64,000 nucleotides of DNA from Amphritea atlantica (GCF_900111095.1 NZ_FOGB01000011.1:1-64000), one strand, 5' to 3'; counted from the stretch's first letter, positions 1-7,916 are shown. The notes: generated from the letters alone by a model not told the origin. Numbers and translations: made by a program.

Positions 1-14
1 CGACTGAAAAACTG

Positions 15-743
15 ATGGTGGAACTGCGCGACCTGAACAAATGGTACGGCGAGTTTCATGTCCTGAAAAACATAAACCTGGAGGTTAAACAGGGCGAGAA
101 AATCGTCATTTGCGGGCCTTCGGGGTCGGGCAAATCCACCATGATCCGCTGCATTAACCGGCTGGAAGAGCACCAGAAGGGCGATATCATCGTCAACGAT
201 ATCCCCCTGAACGAAGATATCAAAAATATCGAAGCGATCCGCAAAGAAGTGGGCATGGTGTTCCAGCACTTCAATCTGTTCCCACACCTGACGGTGCTGG
301 AAAACTGTGTACTGGCACCGATCTGGGTGAAAAAGATGCCCCGCAAAGAGGCGGAAGCGAGGGCGATGGAGCTGCTGGAGCGGGTTAAGATTCCCGATCA
401 GGCGCTCAAATACCCCGGCCAGTTATCCGGTGGTCAGCAACAGCGGGTGGCGATTGCCCGCTCCCTGTGTATGAACCCGGATGTAATGCTGTTTGATGAG
501 CCCACCTCTGCCCTCGACCCCGAGATGATCAAAGAGGTGCTCGATGTCATGATCGAACTGGCGGGGGAAGGGATGACCATGCTTTGCGTCACCCATGAGA
601 TGGGCTTTGCCAAGACCGTGGCGGACCGGGTTATCTTTATGGATGGCGGGCAGATTGTGGAAGAGAATGAGCCTCATGAGTTCTTTAACAACCCGCAGCA
701 TGAACGGACCCAGCTGTTCCTGAGTCAGATTTTAGCGCACTGA
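15..743 (+). CDS. Polar amino-acid ABC transporter, ATP-binding subunit
   Basis: Cytoplasmic ATPase that would power uptake of polar amino acids; closest in style to the GlnQ/AapP/BztD group. Visible motifs are Walker [10 protein letters not shown] (residues 34-42), Q-loop in [10 protein letters not shown] (81-90), signature LSGGQQQR (137-144), Walker B VMLFDEP (157-163) and H-loop His194. The length of 242 is normal. The ATG at 15 is the first in view, but the frame stays open to base 1 (residues T-E-K-L precede it), so the true start may lie outside the window. Permease and binding-protein partners are presumably upstream. It is the last gene of its operon, since a hairpin terminator follows. 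Substrate cannot be assigned from this subunit alone. Confidence 0.93.
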   Translation: MVELRDLNKWYGEFHVLKNINLEVKQGEKIVICGPSGSGKSTMIRCINRLEEHQKGDIIVNDIPLNEDIKNIEAIRKEVGMVFQHFNLFPHLTVLENCVLAPIWVKKMPRKEAEARAMELLERVKIPDQALKYPGQLSGGQQQRVAIARSLCMNPDVMLFDEPTSALDPEMIKEVLDVMIELAGEGMTMLCVTHEMGFAKTVADRVIFMDGGQIVEENEPHEFFNNPQHERTQLFLSQILAH

Positions 744-760
744 AAGTAGTGAAAGCAGTC

Positions 761-794
761 GCTAGACGCGGCTACGCCGCTTGCTAGTGGCTAG
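761..794 (+). repeat. REP-like palindromic repeat, copy A
   Basis: Contains CTAG, a GCGGC-TAC-GCCGC hairpin and a closing TTGCTAG. It shares the GCTAGACGC...GCTTGCTAG framework with three other copies at 1834-1880, 3061-3110 and 3805-3854. It sits directly after the ABC gene, before that gene's terminator. Confidence 0.7.
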
Positions 795-804
795 AAAAAG
801 CATG

Positions 805-832
805 AAAAAACCGCCTGATTGGGTGGTTTTTT
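805..832. terminator. Bidirectional intrinsic terminator
   Basis: An 11-bp stem (AAAAAACCGCC with GGTGGTTTTTT, one G-U pair) and six-base loop, with T-runs in both directions. It lies between convergent genes: the ABC ATPase and the minus-strand glycine-zipper protein. Confidence 0.8.
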
Positions 833-847
833 TATTATTCAGAATGG

Positions 848-1180
848 TTAGCAGCGGCCTTTTTTTGCCTGGCCCGGAGGGCAGTGATACCCATTATTTT
901 TAGGGGGACGCGTTTCGATCATATGCGTTTCGATAGTGTGGGTGTGCACCCCGGTTTCTGACCGTTGATAATCAGTGGATTTATCCGTATTGATTGCTGT
1001 GCCAACGGCCCCTCCGACGGCACCGCCAACAATGGCTCCATCGCGACCACCGACTTCATTGCCTATGGCTGCACCCACGGCACCACCCAGGCCGCCACCG
1101 ATAGCAGCATCCAGAGTGGAGTTAGCGCTTGCTTCAACCGTGAAGAGCATCATCATTAAGATAAGATATTTAATATTCAT
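848..1180 (-). CDS. Small secreted glycine-zipper protein
   Basis: A 110-residue protein with a signal peptide (MNIKYLILMMMLFTVEASA) followed by a glycine-zipper segment of alternating GG/A residues with repeats such as GGAVGGAVG, which normally inserts in or associates with the outer membrane. The C-terminal part is polar and His/Thr-rich and ends in a Cys-containing tail, HCPPGQAKKGRC. The frame opens 11 codons earlier, at 1213, but the methionine at 1178-1180 begins a textbook signal peptide and is preferred. The ribosome site is weak. Function unknown; resembles the small glycine-zipper envelope proteins of proteobacteria. Confidence 0.7.
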   Translation of the reverse strand: MNIKYLILMMMLFTVEASANSTLDAAIGGGLGGAVGAAIGNEVGGRDGAIVGGAVGGAVGTAINTDKSTDYQRSETGVHTHTIETHMIETRPPKNNGYHCPPGQAKKGRC

Positions 1181-1350
1181 AAACTTAGGACTCTGAGGAA
1201 ACACCGTAAACATTAACTGCTGGTGAGCTAATGCCTGACTGAGTGGTTATGGTAAGCCGAGTTCAGCTGGCCACCATAAATCAGAGAGGATTTAGTGTGG
1301 CACAACAAAGCTTCCCGGAAGATCCGAGAAGCCTAAATGCAATGTCTTAC

Positions 1351-1575
1351 TTAGCCTTGAGACACCTCATCGTATTCCGCCTCATCAAGCTGACCATCTT
1401 TATTCAGATCCGCTGTCATGAAGGCTTCTTCCAGTCCCTCAACGCTTTTGGCCTCTTCCAGACTGATAAAACCATCAGCATTAATATCGACAACCTGGAA
1501 ATCGGGCATATCCGCCGCAAAAACAGTCGCTGAAGTAGCAGTGAGGGCGATGGCGCATAGGGTTTTGATATTCAT
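1351..1575 (-). CDS. Secreted EF-hand calcium-binding protein
   Basis: A 74-residue protein with a cleavable signal peptide (residues 1-21, ending VFAAD). Two canonical 12-residue EF-hand loops follow: D30-I-N-A-D-G...E41 and D56-L-N-K-D-G...E67. All calcium-ligand positions 1, 3, 5, 6, 8 and 12 are present. A good ribosome site (AGGAG) lies about 8 bases before the ATG. It probably acts in the periplasm as a calcium buffer or sensor; the partner is unknown. Small EF-hand proteins of this kind are common in marine gammaproteobacteria. Confidence 0.8.
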   Translation of the reverse strand: MNIKTLCAIALTATSATVFAADMPDFQVVDINADGFISLEEAKSVEGLEEAFMTADLNKDGQLDEAEYDEVSQG

Positions 1576-2048
1576 TTTTAAAACTCCTGAGTTATTCCAT
1601 TAAAATTAGAGATTGAATTGATCCGTCACACAAAAACATGCTTCGAATAGCAACGCCTATACAGCACTCTTTGTGCCATTTCTTTTTTTGTTATTTAAAT
1701 CAATTGGTTATGGTTGTCTCAGCGTTGCTGGCTTAATATTACTGTCGCCATAGGCGGTCGGGTTATCCCGGGGTTATATTAAGTTATTGATTTTAAAGTT
1801 ATTTAACTGTCTTATCTCGGAGACCTAAGCCGACAGACGCGGCTTCGCCGCTTGCCAGACGTCGCTTCGCGACTTGCTGGTTGCTATAAAAGTCGTTTAA
1901 AAACAATGTATTAAACTAAGCTGTTGCTATGGGAGTGATACTGGTATGCCCTCAGGGTATAGGAGTGGTCTTTTAGCTCTCTATTTCCTGTTTTTCTGGA
2001 TATACAGTTAACTGGCATAACCCTTTAAAGTGGCGCAGAATCAGATAG
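1576..2048. other. AT-rich intergenic stretch
   Basis: Apart from the repeat at 1834-1880, I see no convincing gene, RNA or promoter pair here. Confidence 0.5.
1834..1880 (+). repeat. REP-like palindromic repeat, copy B (double hairpin)
   Basis: Two consecutive hairpin units: one with a GCGGC-TTC-GCCGC core and one with a GTCGC-TTC-GCGAC core. Each is followed by CTTGCC or CTTGCT. Same orientation as copy A and the same family as copies C and D. Confidence 0.72.
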
Positions 2049-2314
2049 ATAAGGATATCAACAGGTGAGATTAGCTGCCGATTGCAAGAGCCAGATATTG
2101 TATGAATAAAGGGTAACAACACAGTTCACCCAGGTGAAATGCAGGATGAGGGTTTTGATCATATTGCTTTGAAGATGTCTGATCTTTGAACTCTCTCGTG
2201 AAGAAAGGCATGTCGGAGCCTAAAGAGCCAGAAGCACTATACACAATGACTCCAGTAGGGGCTGGAAAAAGTGTAGATACTCGCGATGGCAAATTGAAAC
2301 CAAATAGAGATTAA
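2049..2314 (+). pseudogene. Probable VOC/glyoxalase-family gene remnant
   Basis: Reading from 2049 gives a coherent peptide that includes QEPDIV, then an in-frame TGA, then IKGNNTVHPGEMQDEGFDHI and ALKMSDL before another stop. A frame change at about 2188 continues as LNSLVKKGMSEPKEPEALYT and runs to a TAA at 2312-2314. GFDHIALKMSDLNSLVKKG resembles the beta-alpha segment of vicinal-oxygen-chelate proteins (a G-DHIAF-V-DL-ALV-type pattern). The interpretation is a decayed gene with one stop and one frameshift. A chance open frame cannot be excluded without a protein search. Confidence 0.35.
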
Positions 2315-2370
2315 TAGAGCATTGCAACAGATAAGCCGCTGAATGCGGTGTTTGATTCCAAAGAGGACGA

Positions 2371-2904
2371 ATGAAAATACTCGCCATTTCTGGTAGCGCA
2401 CGCGCAGCATCCACAAATACGGCCTTGCTGAGAGCCATGAAAAATATTGCTCCGGCTGATGTCGAATTGTTGGTTTTTAATAGGTTAGATGCGCTTCCCG
2501 TTTTTTCTCCGGACTCTGAAGGAGAGGCAACTCCAACGGCAGTGCGCGAGTTTATGGAAACGGTTTCAGCTGTAGATGGCATCATTATATCGAGCCCAGA
2601 ATACGTTCGAGCAATTCCAGGTGGTCTTAAAAATGCTATCGACTGGATGGTTTCTCGTTTCGAGGTTATAGGTAAACCCATCGCTTTGGTACATGCCTCA
2701 CACCGAGGTGACGATATGCTTGCTTCACTAAGGTTGGTGCTTTCAACCGTCAGTGATCATTTTCTGGAGAACATATTTCTGCGTATTTCTTTGATCGGGA
2801 AGGCCCCAGACGAAATTGAAAAGCTCATTAGGATGTCAGTACATGAGTCGAAAATTTCGATGTTTCTGGCCGATTTTGTTGCGGAGGTCCGTCAAAATGA
2901 CTGA
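2371..2904 (+). CDS. NADPH-dependent FMN reductase family protein
   Basis: A 177-residue flavodoxin-fold protein of the NAD(P)H:FMN/quinone reductase group. The N-terminal ILAISGSARAAS (3-14) is the phosphate-binding loop for FMN. SSPEYVRAIPGGLKNAIDW (74-92) is the family's conserved flavin-contacting segment. An AGAGGA ribosome site supports the ATG at 2371. It probably reduces flavin or quinones in the cytoplasm. It stands alone in an AT-rich stretch between repeats and a gene remnant, which suggests acquired DNA; codon use is visibly more AT-rich than in the housekeeping genes to the right. Confidence 0.85.
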   Translation: MKILAISGSARAASTNTALLRAMKNIAPADVELLVFNRLDALPVFSPDSEGEATPTAVREFMETVSAVDGIIISSPEYVRAIPGGLKNAIDWMVSRFEVIGKPIALVHASHRGDDMLASLRLVLSTVSDHFLENIFLRISLIGKAPDEIEKLIRMSVHESKISMFLADFVAEVRQND

Positions 2905-3060
2905 CGGCTGGCCTGACAAGTAGCAGCACTTCAACCTCTACGTGGCTTGGATCTCAATAAGTCACGCTTACTTTGTTCTGTGTAAAGCGTTGATATCTTT
3001 TTCTATCGACAGCAGAAATTAAAGAATACTTAAAATCAGCTCCGGAGTTCGCCGCCTTTT

Positions 3061-3143
3061 CTAGCAAGCGCAGCGTCTAGCCCCTAGCAAGTCGCGAAGC
3101 GACGTTCTGGCCTTTAAAAACTAAGGCGCCGGAAGCACCTATT
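3061..3143 (-). repeat. REP-like composite repeat, copy C
   Basis: On the minus strand this block begins with a GC-rich hairpin (GGTGC-TTCCG-GCGCC) and TTAGTTTTT, then the double palindrome AACGTCGCTTCGCGACTTGC and GCTAGACGCTGCGCTTGCTAG. It aligns without gaps to 3806-3888, with about eight mismatches over the block by eye. It lies downstream of the minus-strand gene at 3189-3527. Confidence 0.75.
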
Positions 3144-3145
3144 TG

Positions 3146-3176
3146 TCTCGTCTTCGCATGGGAACGAGTGACGAGA
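3146..3176. repeat. Palindromic CTCGTTCCC-type element, copy 1
   Basis: An inverted repeat with TCTCGTC and GACGAGA arms around a GGGAACGAG segment. Related to the element at 3748-3777. Sequences of this CTCGTTCCCA...TGGGAACGAG kind recur in intergenic DNA of many bacteria (general knowledge, not checked here). Confidence 0.5.
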
Positions 3177-3188
3177 ACTCAACAGCAT

Positions 3189-3527
3189 TTATTTTTCTGA
3201 CTGATTGTCTAAGCCTTCTTTTAGCTCCTCATCAACATAACGCTGAATATATTCTTTGCCGTTGGATGTTACTTTATTAACCCAAAAACAGAATAGTGCG
3301 CCCAGGCTGATAACGATGATTCTGAATTCAGCAAATATCAATGACAGCAGAATCGTGGCGACGATGGCCACCAATATAGACCAGCGTTTTTTACGTTGAA
3401 CATCAGCCTGTAAGGTTTCGGCTTGAGCAATCGTGGTAATTTCCGCCTTAATTAATGAAGCACGCAATGACTCGTACTCTTTCTGCCGGCGGGCCTGCGT
3501 GCGTCCAAAGGGGTCTGCTAGATTCAT
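3189..3527 (-). CDS. Small membrane protein of unknown function
   Basis: 112 residues. The N-terminal half (1-45) is charged and helical, with a possible coiled coil. Two adjacent hydrophobic segments follow (about residues 49-66 and 68-85), forming a hairpin in the membrane, then a charged C-terminal tail ending EGLDNQSEK. The first residues MNLADPFGRTQARRQKEYES recall a leader that stays in the cytoplasm. I do not recognise the family. The ribosome site is weak. The 57-codon frame at 3544-3717 lies only 16 bases upstream and could be co-transcribed. Confidence 0.65.
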   Translation of the reverse strand: MNLADPFGRTQARRQKEYESLRASLIKAEITTIAQAETLQADVQRKKRWSILVAIVATILLSLIFAEFRIIVISLGALFCFWVNKVTSNGKEYIQRYVDEELKEGLDNQSEK

Positions 3528-3543
3528 AGGGCACTCAATTGGA

Positions 3544-3717
3544 TTAATACGAGATTTTCAGCGCAATTTTTATGGCTTTGACACGGGTAACCGTTTTCGT
3601 TTCAGGCTTGCCATTATACAAAAAAGACTCGATCTCGGCATGTATCTCAGCCTTTAGCCGTCCGGAATGAATTTTCGACGTTTGTAAATAAAAGCTTTGT
3701 ATCGAGAGGAAACGCAT
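3544..3717 (-). CDS. Possible small ORF of unknown function
   Basis: A 57-codon open frame (MRFLSIQSFYLQTSK...), basic and without membrane segments. It lies just upstream of, and on the same strand as, the two-helix membrane protein, and ends 16 bases before that gene's ATG. The frame remains open for some 20 codons upstream into the palindromic element at 3748-3777 without another ATG, so the upstream part could be an insertion into an older gene. No clear ribosome site. Coding status uncertain. Confidence 0.3.
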   Translation of the reverse strand: MRFLSIQSFYLQTSKIHSGRLKAEIHAEIESFLYNGKPETKTVTRVKAIKIALKISY

Positions 3718-3747
3718 TGAGCCGCTAAAATATTTCTCCGTACTTGT

Positions 3748-3777
3748 CTCGTTCCCAGGCTCCCGCGTGGGGACGAG
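3748..3777. repeat. Palindromic CTCGTTCCC-type element, copy 2
   Basis: The arms CTCGTTCCCA and TGGGGACGAG pair over 10 bp with one wobble. Second copy of the element at 3146-3176. Confidence 0.6.
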
Positions 3778-3805
3778 TGATACATTTCAGGTATCAGCGC
3801 TTCTG

Positions 3806-3888
3806 CTAGCAAGCGAAGCGTCTAGCTCCTGGCAAGTCGCGAAGCGACGTTCTAGTGGTTAAAAACTAAGGCGCCGGAAGCGCCTATT
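3806..3888 (-). repeat. REP-like composite repeat, copy D
   Basis: Same 83-base block as copy C, in the same orientation. It overlaps the stop codon of the WD40-like lipoprotein gene and supplies its terminator hairpin. Palindromic units lie at 3805-3826 and 3829-3854. Confidence 0.75.
3861..3885 (-). terminator. Terminator inside repeat copy D
   Basis: On the minus strand GGCGC-TTCCG-GCGCC is followed by TTAGTTTTT. It starts at the stop codon of the 3884-4864 gene. Confidence 0.65.
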
Positions 3889-4864
3889 TAAGCTCGTTGA
3901 TAATTCCATTCGACCCAATCGCATAGTAAACCCCATCGCCAAACCCTACTGAGTAGACGCCGGTGCTGGTGGGGCCGTAGGGGTCGCGTTTATGGATCGC
4001 CCAACTGCGCAGCATTTCGCCGCTACTGGTGTTCCATAGCTGGACCGAACCAGAGGCGGTGCCGGTGAGTAGCTGGCTGTTATCCGGTGAAAAGCGGGCG
4101 GAGAGGAAACTGAGGCGTTTGCCAAACAGGTCCCGGTTGTCTGACAGGGTATGGAGAACCTTGCCATCCTGAGTGCTCCAGATCACAGCCCGGTCAAGGG
4201 TGCCCGAACTGAAGGCCAGTTGTTTGTTGGGTGAGAGTGCTACGGTATCGACAATATTGCCAAACTTGAGGCTGTGGATCACTTTGTTGCTCTGGACATC
4301 CCAGAGTTGTGCGTTATAGGCATCATCACCCGTCAGTGCCAGCAGGGCATCTTCGCTGAGGTCGACCGATTTTACCCGGGCATCGTGACGGAAGGTTTGT
4401 TTCACTCCGCCGTGTTTTATATCGAAGTAGACTGCGGTATGGTCGGCCAGTCCCAGCAGGGCATAATTACCATTAGGAGACAGGTCCATTGCCAGGATCT
4501 CGGCAGGAGAGCTCCAGAACCCTTCAGGTTTGCCGGTGCCCAGATTCCACAGCACCAGATCCTGCTGCTCGGCTGTGGCAGCGTACAGCTCGTCAGGGGA
4601 AAATGCGCTGGCGCTGATCAGGCTGTACTCGCCGGCTTTATGGTTCCAGTTATACAGCCGTTCGTGCTGGCTGACGTTCCACAGGCTGCCGCCATGGTTG
4701 AATGAGCCGATAACCGCATATTTGGACTGTGGTGACAGTGTCCCTGAATAGGCACCCTGAAGTGCGTATTCAACGTATTTAACGGGTTCATCACTGTCGC
4801 TGCAACCGTTCAGTATCGCTGCGGTTAACAATGCGCAAGCGACAGCGCTAAGCCTGTTCTGCAT
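3884..4864 (-). CDS. WD40-repeat-like lipoprotein
   Basis: 326 residues. A lipoprotein signal peptide ends in the lipobox LNGC (Cys21), so it should be membrane-anchored and facing the periplasm. The body is made of repeated beta-propeller blades with recurrent motifs such as AFSPDELYAA, DLSPNGNYALL, ALSPNKQLAFSSG, RFSPDNSQLLTGTASGSVQL and LWD/LWN ends. That is a WD40 pattern with about six to seven blades. Function is probably as a scaffold; no catalytic motif is seen. The next gene on the same strand is algQ, 43 bases upstream, so the two may be co-transcribed. Confidence 0.8.
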   Translation of the reverse strand: MQNRLSAVACALLTAAILNGCSDSDEPVKYVEYALQGAYSGTLSPQSKYAVIGSFNHGGSLWNVSQHERLYNWNHKAGEYSLISASAFSPDELYAATAEQQDLVLWNLGTGKPEGFWSSPAEILAMDLSPNGNYALLGLADHTAVYFDIKHGGVKQTFRHDARVKSVDLSEDALLALTGDDAYNAQLWDVQSNKVIHSLKFGNIVDTVALSPNKQLAFSSGTLDRAVIWSTQDGKVLHTLSDNRDLFGKRLSFLSARFSPDNSQLLTGTASGSVQLWNTSSGEMLRSWAIHKRDPYGPTSTGVYSVGFGDGVYYAIGSNGIINELK

Positions 4865-4907
4865 AGTGTGTCTCTAGCCTCTGCGCTCTTACCATACCCT
4901 GTTGATG

Positions 4908-5390
4908 CTATGCCTGGGCTTCAGCAAATACCTGCTCCCGATGAGCAGTATGGAGAATCTCAATCATGGTGTCTTCGAGTGAAAAACGCTCCTCGAGTGC
5001 CTCTCCAAGGGAGGATAGCTGGCAGGTCAGTTCATACATCTCCTGCAGAGTTACGCCCTCGAAGCCTGAGTAGATATCATTAAAATCGAGCGCAGCATCG
5101 GTGCTGGTCTGGATTTTGGGAAACAGTTCCTGAGCCTTTTCCAGACTGCCATCATTGAACTCGCTGCCCTGTTTCAGCAGCTGCTCGTAGACTTCAAAAT
5201 GGCCGGACGAGATATAGTCCATCATTAACTGACAAAACTCCTGAATTTTATCATTCAGCGTTTCCTGAACATTCTGCTGCGGCAACGAGACAAAAAAACT
5301 GATCAGCTTGCGGCGTTCTTCAAGCCAGTTATCAATAATGTCACTGACACCTCCCCAGCGTTCCTGGGCATTATGGCATTTTTCTAGCAT
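4908..5390 (-). CDS. algQ: Rsd/AlgQ family anti-sigma-70 regulator
   Basis: 160 residues. In this family the protein binds region 4 of sigma-70 and shifts RNA polymerase towards alternative sigma factors; AlgQ of Pseudomonas affects alginate and other traits. The N-terminus MLEKCHNAQERWGGV followed by IDNWLEERRKLISFF matches the family signature closely. The all-helical composition and the length are as expected. A strong ribosome site, AAAGGAGG, precedes the ATG. The neighbouring gshA region is consistent with Pseudomonas-like gene order. Confidence 0.9.
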   Translation of the reverse strand: MLEKCHNAQERWGGVSDIIDNWLEERRKLISFFVSLPQQNVQETLNDKIQEFCQLMMDYISSGHFEVYEQLLKQGSEFNDGSLEKAQELFPKIQTSTDAALDFNDIYSGFEGVTLQEMYELTCQLSSLGEALEERFSLEDTMIEILHTAHREQVFAEAQA

Positions 5391-5724
5391 AGCAGGCCTC
5401 CTTTTATGTTCAGCACTTGCTGTCTGCGTGCCCCAATACTAATCCTAACGTTGTCACTTCGGCAATAGCCGAAGCGCTTTTCGCTGAGGGCGACGTAAAC
5501 TTAGTTGCGGGACGCTGATATTTGCTGATAAAGATGATACAACAGGGTACAGGGCAGGTATAAAGGGCATTTCACCGGAGGAGTTCCGTGGTGGTTCAGT
5601 CGTAATACAGTCTTTTGAGTATCTGAATTTTTTATATTGTCTTTTCTTGCTAAGATGATGATTTTATTAAACCCACTGAGTTAAGCTCAGAAAAGCTTTC
5701 TGCTACCGGATAGGGAAACTGAAC
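5391..5724. other. Divergent intergenic region algQ / fliL-like
   Basis: Must hold the promoters of both divergent genes. I see no hairpin, repeat or further ORF. TTGTCT near 5638 followed by AT-rich sequence is a weak -35 candidate only. Confidence 0.4.
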
Positions 5725-6123
5725 ATGTTTAAACGCTTTTTACTGGTGCTGTTCCTGGGTGTCCTGATTCAGCCGCTCTGGGCTGCCGATGAACCCGCGC
5801 CCGAAGACTATGTTAACTACATTGAACTGAAACCGTTTGTGGCCAATTTTGTCAGCCCGGATAAACTACGTTTTTTGAAGTGTGAAATCACTATTCAGGT
5901 GACCAGTCCTGCGGCTCACCATGCGGTTAACTACCATAAGGCGGAGATCCGTCATGAAATACTGATGTTACTCAGTTCGAAGGAGGAGGATCAGCTGAAA
6001 ACCGTCGATATGCAGCATATTCTTGCTCAGGAGGCGCTGCAAAAAGTGCAGCAGGTATTGCTGGCAGAAGAGGGTGAGGCCTATGTGGCTGATCTGTTCT
6101 TCACTAGTTTTGTGTTGCAGTAG
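5725..6123 (+). CDS. FliL-like secreted protein
   Basis: 132 residues. A signal peptide or single N-terminal membrane segment (MFKRFLLVLFLGVLIQPLWA) precedes a FliL-type core: YIELKPFVANFV, then KCEITIQVTS, a helix ending in RHEILMLLSS and a C-terminal FFTSFVLQ. This is the same order as the flagellar basal-body protein FliL (a stator-associated, stomatin-like fold). It is separated from any flagellar operon, as is the known second FliL-like protein of pseudomonads. The RBS AGGGAAA supports the ATG. Role uncertain. Confidence 0.72.
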   Translation: MFKRFLLVLFLGVLIQPLWAADEPAPEDYVNYIELKPFVANFVSPDKLRFLKCEITIQVTSPAAHHAVNYHKAEIRHEILMLLSSKEEDQLKTVDMQHILAQEALQKVQQVLLAEEGEAYVADLFFTSFVLQ

Positions 6124-6143
6124 CCTTTTATTGGATCAGATAG

Positions 6144-6171
6144 AAAAGCCCTGCATTTGCAGGGCTTTTTT
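6144..6171. terminator. Bidirectional terminator
   Basis: AAAAGCCCTGCA / TGCAGGGCTTTTT forms a 12-bp stem with a 2-base centre. It serves the convergent fliL-like gene and gshA. Confidence 0.85.
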
Positions 6172-6191
6172 GTGTTTGCAACAGCGGATCT

Positions 6192-7757
6192 TTATTGTGC
6201 GAGGTAGTTCGCAAGATAGGTGTCAAAGTCCAGCTGATCGCTCAGTTCTATCTGCTTTTGCTCTTCGAAGGAGCTGATCGCCAGCTTTTCCAGATACGTT
6301 TGCTGTTCTATCGCCAGTCCCATGCTCAGTATACTATCCCGGTGTTTGCGACTCTGCTGCAGGATAAATGCTTCATATCCCAACCCCGATGTTTTCATGC
6401 TGTCCAGAATCTGGGCGGACGGTGTCAGCTCAGGGTTGTCCAGCTTGGCCTGCTGTGCAGATACCGCGTCTGAATAGCGGCTATCACCAGCGACCTGATC
6501 CAGAACCGTTGCTGTTTTGAGGATATCACTGAGAATCAGGTGGCCCCACTCGGGGACCGTGATCTGCTGATCGCCACGGGTCAGTGTCAGTCCCGGTTCG
6601 CGCCCCCGGTTGACTACCAGGCTGTTGTTGCGGTTTATCAGCTCGCACTCAGGACTGTTGACATCGGTAGGGTCGGATAGCACACAGGTGACCAGAAAGG
6701 CATCCATGAAGTCCGCTTGCTGCTGATCGATACCCAGCGGTAACAGGGGATTGATATCGGTATTGCGGACTTCGATATATTCCACGCCCCGTTCTCGTAG
6801 TGCATGAACCGGCTTCTCTCCTGACAGACACACCCGTTTTGGGCGGATATCGCTGTAATATTCGTTCTCAATCTGCAATACGTTGCTGTTGAGCTGCTTA
6901 TAGCCCTGATCGGTCTTTACTCCCAACTTTTCATAAGCCGGGTAGGGCGTATTGATCGCCTGGGTCAGGGTTTTAATATAGGAATCAAGGTGGTTAAAGC
7001 AGATATTCAGGCCTGACTGGGCTTTATTTGAGTAGCCCAGGTCGCTCATCCGCAGGGAGGTTGCGTAGGGCCGGTAGAGCGTGTTCTCATCCCACTGTTC
7101 CAGATCGTGCTCGCGGCCACGCATAAAGCTGGATGACAGGGCCGGTGATGCACCAAAGAGATAGAGCAGCAGCCATGAGGCACGGCGAAAGTTACGGATC
7201 AGCTTAAAATAACCGGCAGAACGAAACTGTTGCAGATCTTCCTGGCTTTGCTGTAATTCGCGCAATACTGGCCACAGTGTTTCCGGCAGGGAAAAGTTGT
7301 AATGGATTCCGGCGATCGCTTGCATCATCTTGCCATAACGGTGTTCCAGGCCAACCCGGTAGATAGACTTCAGGCGGCCAACATTGGAACTGCCGAAGCG
7401 AGCGATCTGAATCGCATCATCGGATTCAATCTGGCAGGGCATACTGGCCCCCCACAACTCTTCGTCGCCCAGATGCTGATAGGTGAAGCAGTGTAGCTGC
7501 TGCAAAAACTGCAGCGCATCAGCAGATTCTCTGAAGGCTGGCGTGATGAACTCAAGCAGGGCTTCGGAATAGTCGGTAGTTATGTGGCTATGGGTGAGCG
7601 CTGAGCCGAGTGAGACCGGGTGCCCTGTCTGGCTGATTGCCCCCCTGGAATCAGTGCGCAGCCCCTCCTTCTCAATGCCATGAAGGATGCCGTCAAGTGC
7701 CAGAATCTGACCCTTTTCGGTGATTAATTTCAGATTCTGTTCCAGTGCCTCAGACAC
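6192..7757 (-). CDS. gshA: Glutamate-cysteine ligase
   Basis: 521 residues, normal for proteobacterial class I GshA. It joins glutamate and cysteine using ATP, the first and rate-limiting step of glutathione synthesis, in the cytoplasm. Recognisable blocks are GIEKEGLRTDSRG (28-40), THSHITTDYSEALLEFITP (55-73) and, further on, EYIEVRNTDINPLLPLGID, which includes the conserved substrate-binding R-x-x-D-x-N. The start is GTG at 7755-7757; an overlapping ATG one base upstream is out of frame. gshB is not in the window. Confidence 0.95.
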   Translation of the reverse strand: MSEALEQNLKLITEKGQILALDGILHGIEKEGLRTDSRGAISQTGHPVSLGSALTHSHITTDYSEALLEFITPAFRESADALQFLQQLHCFTYQHLGDEELWGASMPCQIESDDAIQIARFGSSNVGRLKSIYRVGLEHRYGKMMQAIAGIHYNFSLPETLWPVLRELQQSQEDLQQFRSAGYFKLIRNFRRASWLLLYLFGASPALSSSFMRGREHDLEQWDENTLYRPYATSLRMSDLGYSNKAQSGLNICFNHLDSYIKTLTQAINTPYPAYEKLGVKTDQGYKQLNSNVLQIENEYYSDIRPKRVCLSGEKPVHALRERGVEYIEVRNTDINPLLPLGIDQQQADFMDAFLVTCVLSDPTDVNSPECELINRNNSLVVNRGREPGLTLTRGDQQITVPEWGHLILSDILKTATVLDQVAGDSRYSDAVSAQQAKLDNPELTPSAQILDSMKTSGLGYEAFILQQSRKHRDSILSMGLAIEQQTYLEKLAISSFEEQKQIELSDQLDFDTYLANYLAQ

Positions 7758-7860
7758 ATCAGGATACCTTTACCGGAGAAAAAGAGCGCTATTATAGCGC
7801 AGCATGGGCTAAACATAACCCCGTAAAGAATCGGTTATTCTGAACGCGACATTCTGGGGT

Positions 7861-7892
7861 AAAAAAGGCCCGCTAACGGGCGCTAGCGGGCC
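7861..7892 (-). terminator. Terminator of pykA
   Basis: GGCCCGCTA / TAGCGGGCC stem with an 8-base loop, followed by six T on the minus strand, 25 bases after the pyruvate kinase stop. Confidence 0.85.
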
Positions 7893-7916
7893 TGGCATAG
7901 CCGTTTACTCTCTGGC

